Assembly: GCA_016784195.1 (NCBI GenBank)
Contig: JADHVE010000035.1
Location: forward strand, 1-11,765
Direction: 5' to 3'
From: Candidatus Woesearchaeota archaeon
GTDB taxonomy: Archaea > Nanobdellota > Nanobdellia > Woesearchaeales > GW2011-AR4
Length of the DNA stretch: 11,765 nt
Below the pieces are notes generated by a model. The model saw only the letters and a list, made by a program, of their open reading frames with translations. It was not told the origin of the DNA and did no database searches. The translations under genes and the position numbers were made by a program. Position 1 is the first letter of the stretch, and each line of letters starts with the position of its first letter. This document shows positions 6,426 to 11,765 of this stretch, one piece after another.

Positions 6426-6534
6426 TATAAATCCTGCTTTTGTTTAATTTATCTTAGATAACTATCTTATCGTAGGGTATTATTAATCTACTTAAATAAT
6501 TTATTTACTTTTTTTCTGTAAGGAGAATATCAAT

Positions 6535-6612
6535 CTAACAAGTCTCCAAGAAATCCACAGCAATAAATCCTTCGCTCAAATAAAATTTCAGGTGCGAATT
6601 ATCCAGGTCATA
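6535..6612 (-). pseudogene. C-terminal remnant of a GNAT-type acetyltransferase
   Basis: On the minus strand, 25 codons ending in TAG (6537-6535) read YDLDNSHLKFYLSEGFIAVD and then FLETC. The segment NSHLKFYLSEGF matches the GNAT 'N..l..fY...GF' element before the last strand, where these enzymes normally end. Upstream in the same frame there are stops, and no other frame restores a plausible N-terminal part, so this looks like the decayed tail of a lost gene. The call rests on a short motif. Confidence 0.35.
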
Positions 6613-6702
6613 GATGTATTACATAGACTTAATGATTCAAGCTATCTGTTTTTTTCTGCTAAAAAGAGATAAGCCGGCTAAAAAATAAATTCTATAACAA
6701 CA

Positions 6703-6710
6703 TTTAAAAA
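6703..6710 (+). promoter_or_regulatory. TATA box of the UPF0182 gene
   Basis: TTTAAAAA is centred 27 bases before the ATG at 6734, so transcription should begin at the start codon. There is no Shine-Dalgarno. This spacing supports the chosen start. Confidence 0.6.
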
Positions 6711-6733
6711 CAATAACTAATATTGATGTTTTT

Positions 6734-9445
6734 ATGAAAAAAAATTGGGTCATGAGAATACTTATTTTTGTTATAGTTCTATTATTCCTGTCTATATCTG
6801 GTTTGACTGGATTAGTTACAGATTATTGGTGGTTTGATGCATTAGGATTTGAACAAATTTTCCTGATAACTCTTTTTTCTAAGATTAGATTGTTTGCAAT
6901 AGCAGCAGCAGTTTTTTTCCTTTTTGCAGTTGTCAATGTTTGGATATCATCAAAACTAATTAAAAAAAATAAATTTTCTTTCAAATTAAAATTATTAATA
7001 ATAACTGGATTATCTGTTGTAATCAGTATTGGTGTTTCTTCAGAATGGTTTAAGTTTTTACAATTTATTAATAAAACATCATTCGGTATAGTCGATCCTA
7101 TTTTTGCAAAAGATGTTTCGTTCTATATCTTTTCATTGCCTTTCTATCAGTTTATTTTGGGATTTTTAATGAGCACAGTAATTCTAACAGCAATCTTAGT
7201 TGTGTTGAATTACTTAAGTTCGCGTATAGATATAAAGAAGATCTTAGCCAAGCCAAAATTTCCTCAAGGCGTAATCCCTCCACAATCTAGCCCATTTGAT
7301 TTTAAGGTACTGTTTACTGAAAGAAAAATAATAGTTCATTCAGGAATCTTAATCTCAATATTCTTTTTATTATTAGCTGTAAAGCATTATCTTTCAAGAT
7401 TTTCAATAATGTACTCAGAGCAAGGCATGGTTGTAGGTGCTGGTTATTCAGATGTTGTTGCATATTTGCCCATGATCAAAATTATGATGTTTTTGGCTGT
7501 TATTATGGCAGTATGGCTGTTAGTTTGGGTATTTTTTATTTCAAAACAGCCTAAGTTAAGAAAAAGGCATATTTTTGTTTATGCACTGGTTGTTTATTTC
7601 TTGTTTGGATTTATAGGACCTATTGCAATTCCAAGTATTGTGCAGACTTTAAAAGTTTCACCCAATGAAATCAATCTTGAAAAACCTTACATCGAAAACA
7701 ACATAAAATTCACGAGAATTGCCTATGGTTTAACAGATGTCGAAGAAAAATATTTTTCTGCTGATATGAAACTAACTTCTGAAATTCTGGATGAAGCCTC
7801 AGAAACTATGGATAATGTTAGGATATTAGACTGGAGGCCATTAATAAAAACATACAAGCAAACACAGGAGATAAGATTGTATTATGACCTTGGAGGCATC
7901 GACATCGACAGGTATAATATCGACGGGAAATATACACAAGTTATGCTGGCTCCAAGAGAGTTAGACCAGAGCCAGATAGCTGAGAATGCAAAAACATGGG
8001 TAAATTTGCATATGGTTTATACTCATGGCTTTGGGGTTGTAATGAGCCCGGTAAACCAGGTTACAAAAGAGGGTATGCCTAATTATTTTATCAAAGACAT
8101 TCCCCCAATTTATTCAGTTGATGAAGAAAACTTAAAAATTTCAAAACCAGAGATTTATTATGGGGAAAAAGACAATGAGTTTGTATTAGTTAATACTAAA
8201 ACAGGAGAGTTTAATTTTCCTAAAGGTAATACTAATGAATATATCAATTATGGCGGCAAGGGAGGGATATTACTAGATTCTTTCTTAAAGAAATTATTAA
8301 TGGCTATAAAATTTGCAGATATTAAAATTTTATTATCTTCAGACATATCAAAAGAAAGCAAAATAATGTTTACAAGGCAGATTGCTGAAAGAATATCAAA
8401 AATCACTCCTTTTATAGGCTTAGACGAGGATCCTTACTTAGTTATTGATAATGGCCGTTTAGTATGGATAGTTGATGCATATACTTTTTCAGGAAATTTC
8501 CCTTATTCTGAGAAATACGGACAAATAAATTACATAAGAAACTCTGTAAAGATTGTTGTTGATGCTTATGATGGATCTGTAACATATTATGTTATAGATA
8601 CAAATGATCCAATAATAATAACCTATGCTAAGATATTCCCTAAACAGTTCAAACGTTTTGAAGATATGCCTGCAAGTTTGAAAAAGCATATAAGGTATCC
8701 TGTAGATTTGTTTAAGATACAATCTAATATCTATAGTATTTATCACATGGATGATATTAAAGTATTTTATAATAAAGAAGATGCGTGGCAGATTCCCAGC
8801 GAAGTTTATGGTGTTGGCCAGAAAGTTAAGGTAGAGCCTTATTATATAATCATAAAACTTCCAAAAGAGGATAAAGAAGAATTTGTTTTAATGACTTCTT
8901 TTTCACCAATAAAGAAGGATAACATGATAGCCTGGATGGCAGCCAGATCTGATGAGGATAATTATGGGAAGCTGATACTGTACAAATTCCCGAAAGATAA
9001 ATTAATTTACGGCCCTTTGCAGATTGAAGCAAAAATCGACCAGGATTCTGAAATTTCTCAGCAGCTCACTCTTTGGAGTCAGCAAGGCTCTAGTGTAACC
9101 CGAGGAAATTTACTAGTCATACCTATAAATGACAGCATTCTTTATATTGAGCCATTGTACATACAAGCAGAAACAGGTCAACTTCCTGAACTAAAACGTG
9201 TTTTGGTCTCTGATGGTGTTCGTGTTGTGATGGAAGAAAATTTAACTATAGCTTTGGAAGTTTTGTTTGGCAAATCAGAACAGGTTGTTGTTGAACAAGA
9301 GAAAAAATCAGCAATTAACCTTATCCAAGAAGCACAAACTTATTATGATTTTATAGAGAATTCTATGAAACAAGGAGATTGGGCAGGTATTGGAGACAAT
9401 CTGGATAAGTTAGGCAGTGTTATTGACAGTTTAAGTAAGCAATGA
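6734..9445 (+). CDS. UPF0182 (COG1615) large membrane protein
   Basis: This 903-residue protein belongs to an uncharacterised family widespread in bacteria and found in some archaea. It starts with about seven membrane helices (roughly residues 6-28, 46-70, 85-102, 131-160, 199-219, 247-270, 279-300), with the family segment TDYWWFDALGFEQIF after the first. The rest, about 600 residues, should lie outside the cytoplasm. Family landmarks there: KFTRIAYGLTDV (325-336), YYDLGGIDIDRY (383-394), MLAPREL, VYTHGFGVVMSPVN (428-441), PYSEKYGQINYIRNSVKIVV, VDAYDGSVTYYV, GNLLVIPI and the C-terminal KQGDWAGIGDNLDKLG. The length is close to the family norm and I see no break. The biochemical role is unknown in the family. 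It is monocistronic: its own TATA box lies 27 bases upstream, and its TGA abuts the end of a convergent broken mini-gene. Confidence 0.95.
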   Translation: MKKNWVMRILIFVIVLLFLSISGLTGLVTDYWWFDALGFEQIFLITLFSKIRLFAIAAAVFFLFAVVNVWISSKLIKKNKFSFKLKLLIITGLSVVISIGVSSEWFKFLQFINKTSFGIVDPIFAKDVSFYIFSLPFYQFILGFLMSTVILTAILVVLNYLSSRIDIKKILAKPKFPQGVIPPQSSPFDFKVLFTERKIIVHSGILISIFFLLLAVKHYLSRFSIMYSEQGMVVGAGYSDVVAYLPMIKIMMFLAVIMAVWLLVWVFFISKQPKLRKRHIFVYALVVYFLFGFIGPIAIPSIVQTLKVSPNEINLEKPYIENNIKFTRIAYGLTDVEEKYFSADMKLTSEILDEASETMDNVRILDWRPLIKTYKQTQEIRLYYDLGGIDIDRYNIDGKYTQVMLAPRELDQSQIAENAKTWVNLHMVYTHGFGVVMSPVNQVTKEGMPNYFIKDIPPIYSVDEENLKISKPEIYYGEKDNEFVLVNTKTGEFNFPKGNTNEYINYGGKGGILLDSFLKKLLMAIKFADIKILLSSDISKESKIMFTRQIAERISKITPFIGLDEDPYLVIDNGRLVWIVDAYTFSGNFPYSEKYGQINYIRNSVKIVVDAYDGSVTYYVIDTNDPIIITYAKIFPKQFKRFEDMPASLKKHIRYPVDLFKIQSNIYSIYHMDDIKVFYNKEDAWQIPSEVYGVGQKVKVEPYYIIIKLPKEDKEEFVLMTSFSPIKKDNMIAWMAARSDEDNYGKLILYKFPKDKLIYGPLQIEAKIDQDSEISQQLTLWSQQGSSVTRGNLLVIPINDSILYIEPLYIQAETGQLPELKRVLVSDGVRVVMEENLTIALEVLFGKSEQVVVEQEKKSAINLIQEAQTYYDFIENSMKQGDWAGIGDNLDKLGSVIDSLSKQ

Positions 9446-9609
9446 TTAGTTAGCTAGAACAAACACTTTTTTCTTCTTTATTGTAAAAGAAAGAAATGGT
9501 TTATCTTGAGAATGAATCAACTCGATATGATTATCCAAGCATATTTTTAAAATTTTTTTAAATATCTTTCTGTTCTTTTTGGAAGACTAACATTTATTCT
9601 AGCCCACAT
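9446..9609 (-). pseudogene. Short unrecognised gene, frameshifted in an A7 homopolymer
   Basis: From the ATG at 9609-9607 the frame reads MWARINVSLPKRTERYLKKF and stops. The neighbouring frame continues at the same point with ICLDNHIELIHSQDKPFLSF and a lysine-rich end, closing with TAA at 9448-9446, directly next to the UPF0182 stop. The switch falls at a run of seven A (seven T on the plus strand, about 9553-9559); one extra base would give a continuous 54-residue protein. Both halves look protein-like (balanced, basic), and the join keeps a helix intact. I do not recognise the family. It could be a real pseudogene, a homopolymer consensus error, or chance. Confidence 0.35.
9467..9479 (+). 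terminator. T-rich terminator after the UPF0182 gene
   Basis: TTTTTTCTTCTTT begins 22 bases after the UPF0182 stop codon, with no hairpin, as in archaeal T-tract termination. The same bases would encode the lysine run of the mini-gene on the minus strand, so the two readings overlap. Confidence 0.4.
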
Positions 9610-9801
9610 AAATTACTCTTCGAAATTTTTACTACGTCAAAACGTTGCACTATTTCTCGTACTCCTTTTAGTCGGAGAATTGAATAACTATTAAGTTCAA
9701 TAAAATTTGAGTTCCTTTTTTAGAAATAGAGGGTTTCTAGTTCTTCGAACTTTTTTCCTTTTTCTTTAAAAAAGAAATCTGGTATTAAAGCCCCAGAAAA
9801 C
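9610..9801. other. Non-coding AT-rich gap with two small hairpins
   Basis: Between the broken mini-gene and relE I see no gene. There is a small stem AGTTC-TTC-GAACT (9739-9751) followed by T6, and a perfect TTTCTTT-AAA-AAAGAAA stem (9761-9777) whose minus-strand copy gives T runs 25-40 bases after the relE stop. The latter is a plausible 3' end for the relBE transcript. Confidence 0.3.
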
Positions 9802-10050
9802 CTAATGATAGATATTCCTTCTATGCCCCACTTTAATGATCAGAATTAATAATTTTCCTTTATCAATATCCACAATAATTCTGTAATCTCCTACTCTAAA
9901 TTTGTAAGAAGGATCACCAACCAACTTAGTAACATAGGATTCTGGTCTTATTTTAATTCTCTCAAGAGCATTAAGTATTCTTTTTTGAATATTCTTTTCT
10001 AAATTCAGAAATTGTTTCTTAGACTTTTCAGAGAAAACTATTTCGTACAT
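9802..10050 (-). CDS. relE: RelE-family toxin (ribosome-dependent mRNA interferase)
   Basis: This 82-residue protein has the classic archaeal RelE pattern. Opening strand MYEIVFSEKSKKQFLNL, two helices to about residue 35 (QKRILNALERIKIRPE), then KLVGDPSYKFRVGDYRIIVD (42-61), and final strand LIIKVGHRRNIYH. Arg52, Arg57, Arg77/78 and Tyr81 are in the positions where family members carry substrate-binding and catalytic residues. RelE toxins cut mRNA in the ribosomal A site and are neutralised by binding RelB. The ATG follows the antitoxin stop directly (TAAATG, no gap), so translation is probably coupled and the two share one transcript. The length is complete and no residue is obviously lost, so the toxin is likely functional. 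Confidence 0.92.
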   Translation of the reverse strand: MYEIVFSEKSKKQFLNLEKNIQKRILNALERIKIRPESYVTKLVGDPSYKFRVGDYRIIVDIDKGKLLILIIKVGHRRNIYH

Positions 10051-10269
10051 TTACAAACTCATTTCTTTTTTAACTTGGTCAAGAGTATAAACTCTACCTT
10101 TCTTTATATCTTCACGTGCTTCTGCAATGTCTAGTTTAGTCTGTTCATTTAATTCCATTGAGTCTTCCAACAAATCCCAGATTATTTCTTCATAGGTTTC
10201 TCTATCAAATATCTTCCTTTTTGTTAATTTAGATTGTAACTCTTCACTTATCTGTATGGTAGTTACCAT
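10051..10269 (-). CDS. relB: RelB-like antitoxin, N-terminal ribbon-helix-helix type
   Basis: This 72-residue partner of RelE has a beta strand TTIQISEELQSKL and two helices (RETYEEIIWDLLEDS), a ribbon-helix-helix-like DNA-binding part typical of archaeal antitoxins. The second half is acidic and helical (LNEQTKLDIAEAREDIKKGR), then VYTLDQVKKEMSL, a tail that resembles the toxin-wrapping region found in archaeal RelB/VapB-like antitoxins. Antitoxin first and toxin second is the standard order. The ATG is supported by a TATA box 29 bases upstream. The promoter holds three TATAGT copies at 10-bp steps, likely bound by RelB or the RelB-RelE complex for autorepression (inference). Confidence 0.88.
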   Translation of the reverse strand: MVTTIQISEELQSKLTKRKIFDRETYEEIIWDLLEDSMELNEQTKLDIAEAREDIKKGRVYTLDQVKKEMSL

Positions 10270-10295
10270 TATAGTGAACTATAGTCAGATATAGT
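10270..10295 (-). promoter_or_regulatory. Putative relBE operator: three TATAGT copies at exact 10-bp period
   Basis: TATAGT occurs at 10270-10275, 10280-10285 and 10290-10295 on the plus strand (ACTATA on the coding strand). The 10-bp steps put all three on one face of the helix. They fill the space between the TATA box and the start codon; the third touches the TATA box and the middle one is part of the palindrome ACTATAGT (10278-10285). Binding here would block TBP or polymerase. Ribbon-helix-helix antitoxins are known to bind such tandem sites cooperatively; that RelB binds these is inference. Confidence 0.6.
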
Positions 10296-10302
10296 ATATA
10301 AA
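10295..10302 (-). promoter_or_regulatory. TATA box of the relBE operon
   Basis: Read on the minus strand this is TTTATATA, centred about 29 bases before the relB ATG at 10269. Transcription should start just at or before the start codon, within the repeat array. Confidence 0.6.
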
Positions 10303-10368
10303 TTTTTTGGTTTTCTTGAGCTTTAGAACTTATTTTCCTGGCTGGTCTTAGTTCATTGGAAAAATTCT

Positions 10369-10402
10369 CATAGGGAACCCAGAACTCAATCTAATCCCTA
10401 TG
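10369..10402. repeat. Perfect 8-bp inverted repeat with 18-base loop
   Basis: CATAGGGA (10369-10376) is matched by TCCCTATG (10395-10402). It lies in the gap between the relBE promoter and the end of the ParA gene. On the minus strand the stem is followed within about four bases by TTTTT, so it could be a terminator for the ParA transcript; it could also be an uncharacterised small RNA or a protein site. Confidence 0.4.
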
Positions 10403-10427
10403 TCAGGCAAAATCAAAAGAAAGACTT

Positions 10428-10441
10428 AAAAAACGAAAAAA
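10428..10441 (-). terminator. T-tract terminator after the ParA-type gene
   Basis: On the minus strand this reads TTTTTTCGTTTTTT, about 65 bases past the ParA stop, with further T-rich sequence after it. It fits archaeal T-tract termination and lies ahead of the 8-bp inverted repeat. Confidence 0.5.
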
Positions 10442-10504
10442 GAGATTTCTGCGTTGATACAAAGTTTTAAGTAAGATTTTACAATCAATCCTGGTTAGAT
10501 AATC

Positions 10505-11377
10505 TTATGCATTCGAACTGGCTTTTTTTCTAAGCTCAGCGAGAACCTTAGGATTATTCAAAGAAACTAGATCCTCTGATTTTGGATATACAGACAAAAC
10601 CTGCTTTTCTTCATTCAAAATCATATTTACAAGCTTCATGTAGTCTTTTGCGCCTCTTGAGTTCTTTGCATAGGAAAATATAGATTTTCCGCAAGCTGGA
10701 GCTTCCTTTATCTTTGAGTTAATCCTTATAGGATCAGAAGTTATTTCATAAAACTGGTTTGTTATATGGTCTAAGAAAATTTTGCATGTTTTATTTCTCT
10801 TATCAAATAAGGTGGGAATCACTTTTGTTATCCTTAGGTTATGTTTGAAGTGTAAATTTATTTCTTTAATCGCGTCTTTCATCTTGAGCAATGCATCATA
10901 CCCTAAATAATCTGTAGAAACAGGGATAAAAGCTTCCTGCGCATAAAGCAGTGCATTCTGGCTCAACAGCCCCAATGAAGGCGGACAGTCAATTAAAACA
11001 TAATCATAACCTGTTAAGCCCCTTAATTTTGTCTTAAGAATCATTTCCTTGTTAGGAAGATTTGCAATCATAACTTCTGTTTTTGTTAATGTCTCTCTGC
11101 TGGGGATTATGCTCAAGTTTTTTCCAAGATTTTTGGTGCATTGGCTGATATCCGCATTTTCAGTCAAAATGCTGTAGATATCCTTATCATGTTCAATATT
11201 TAGGGAAGTCGCAACATTTCCCTGAGCGTCAAAGTCAATTAGCAGAACTTTTTTATCTTTTCTTGATAACCCTGCCGCAATATTTATTGCAGTTGTAGTT
11301 TTTCCTACACCACCTTTTTGATTTATAATGCAAATTTTTCTCAAATTTATCACTTGCCTTAGTTGTTTTGATTCCAT
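10505..11377 (-). CDS. ParA/Soj-family ATPase
   Basis: This 290-residue protein is a Walker-type partition ATPase that dimerises on ATP and, in known relatives, binds DNA non-specifically to segregate chromosomes, plasmids or other cargo. Motifs: deviant Walker A INQKGGVGKTTTA (18-30, with the signature lysine Lys21), Walker A' VLLIDFDAQGNV (44-55), Walker B YVLIDCPPSLG (126-136), and the family's C-terminal SIFSYAKNSRGAKDYMKLV (232-250). The last 35 residues are a variable tail. No ParB, CopG-like partner or parS-like repeat is visible in the window, so it may be an orphan or the partner lies elsewhere. The ATG at 11377 is tentative: Val9 (GTG) is an alternative start just before the ATPase core. 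It follows the helicase gene on the same strand after 55 bases and may be co-transcribed with it. Confidence 0.93.
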   Translation of the reverse strand: MESKQLRQVINLRKICIINQKGGVGKTTTAINIAAGLSRKDKKVLLIDFDAQGNVATSLNIEHDKDIYSILTENADISQCTKNLGKNLSIIPSRETLTKTEVMIANLPNKEMILKTKLRGLTGYDYVLIDCPPSLGLLSQNALLYAQEAFIPVSTDYLGYDALLKMKDAIKEINLHFKHNLRITKVIPTLFDKRNKTCKIFLDHITNQFYEITSDPIRINSKIKEAPACGKSIFSYAKNSRGAKDYMKLVNMILNEEKQVLSVYPKSEDLVSLNNPKVLAELRKKASSNA

Positions 11378-11432
11378 TTAAAAATTTATGTATGCTTAAG
11401 AAGTCAATAAAACTTCATAATGTATTTAGAAT

Positions 11433-11765
11433 CTATACAGAATCGATACCCCTCAGGCAGTTCAATATCAAATCCCTGCAGGACATCAGCATCTGCCTTA
11501 ATCGCTCGTCTTCTGTTGCTTTCTTTATCTGATTTATCCTGTCAAGAATCTGCCTGAAGAATCTGATTAAATCCCCTTCCAGGAGATTTGTATTTTCCAT
11601 AATGTCAAAAATGCTCTTGTTGTAATAACAGGGGTGAATTAAGGCTGTGAGGGTCTCAAGGTAATCAAATCTGGGTTCTTTATGGGTGTAACTGTAGTTC
11701 CTTAAGGCATTTTTCAGCTGGTTGAGAAAATCAGAAGGGTATTCTTTGTAGAACTCTGTTTTTTC
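11433..11765 (-). CDS. Ski2-like DEAD/DEAH-box helicase, C-terminal DSHCT part (partial)
   Basis: An open frame enters from the right edge on the minus strand and ends at TAG (11435-11433); 110 residues are visible. Residues about 63-105 (LEGDLIRFFRQILDRINQI, then KKATEDERLRQML and CRDLILNCLRG) match the C-terminal DSHCT pattern 'l..GDl.R..rq..d...Qi......l...........i.R', found in Mtr4/Ski2-type RNA helicases. The preceding part (FLNQLKNALRNYS, ETLTALIHPCYY) fits the helical region before it. The RecA-like motor domains lie outside the window, so the helicase call rests on the tail alone. The segment is more GC-rich than its neighbours. It ends 55 bases before the ParA-type gene. Confidence 0.7.
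   Translation of the reverse strand, partial: EKTEFYKEYPSDFLNQLKNALRNYSYTHKEPRFDYLETLTALIHPCYYNKSIFDIMENTNLLEGDLIRFFRQILDRINQIKKATEDERLRQMLMSCRDLILNCLRGIDSV

Larger units (their letters stand above)
6426..6733. other. Intergenic stretch with one gene remnant and a promoter
   Basis: This 308-base gap between divergent genes holds an apparent acetyltransferase tail on the minus strand (6535-6612) and the TATA box of the UPF0182 gene (6703-6710). An eight-base palindrome AGCCGGCT occurs at about 6672-6679. I see no RNA gene or other open frame with support. Confidence 0.4.

Noticed and set aside
8489..9032. Minus-strand open frames inside the UPF0182 gene
   Set aside because: They lie wholly antisense to a strongly conserved gene and read as cysteine- and isoleucine-rich shadows.
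9739..9756. Hairpin AGTTC-TTC-GAACT plus T6 as a terminator of the UPF0182 gene
   Set aside because: It lies almost 300 bases after the stop codon, has only five pairs, and a closer T tract is present at 9467.
1..11765. CRISPR array, tRNA or rRNA genes
   Set aside because: I looked for regularly spaced repeats and for T-arm signatures (GGTTCRAAT and its complement) and found none that fold as a tRNA. Without tools this cannot be exhaustive.

Overview
The window looks like a piece of a small, AT-rich archaeal genome, probably of the DPANN type (Woesearchaeota/Pacearchaeota-like). This is an inference from several signs. Several genes have an archaeal TATA-like box centred about 25-29 bases before the start codon and no Shine-Dalgarno, as expected for leaderless transcripts. 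There is an archaeal RelB/RelE pair, and a C-terminal fragment of a Ski2-like (DSHCT) helicase at the right edge. Many small proteins match no family I recognise.

Layout, left to right. A histone-deacetylase-family gene runs in from the left edge and is broken by a one-base frameshift near base 130. A small two-helix membrane protein (1051-1311, +) converges with a GNAT-like acetyltransferase (1419-1880, -). Next come a short gene with an intact TATA box but an in-frame UGA (1969-2241, -) and, next to its promoter, an IS200-type insertion sequence (about 2282-2900) whose transposase start lies just downstream of an RNA hairpin that holds the Shine-Dalgarno. Then follow a soluble PAS-histidine kinase-receiver hybrid of bacterial style (3010-4539, -), two unrecognised genes in divergent orientation (4667-5281, -; 5444-5773, +), and another unrecognised small gene (5952-6425, -). 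An apparent acetyltransferase remnant lies at 6535-6612 (-).

The right half is dominated by a large UPF0182-family membrane protein (6734-9445, +). A frameshifted mini-gene (9446-9609, -) converges on it. A relB-relE operon follows (10269 to 9802, -), whose promoter carries three hexamers at exact 10-bp steps, the most interesting regulatory signal here. The window ends with a ParA-type ATPase (10505-11377, -) just downstream of the helicase C-terminus (11433-11765, -).

The genes do not form one pathway. It reads as an accessory-rich neighbourhood: independent transcription units, a toxin-antitoxin module, an IS, and four damaged or remnant genes. Three of the four carry a single-base lesion, so either decay or consensus error is possible. 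I see no clear new multi-gene system. The best candidates for something undescribed are the relBE operator, the IS leader switch and the unknown divergent pair.
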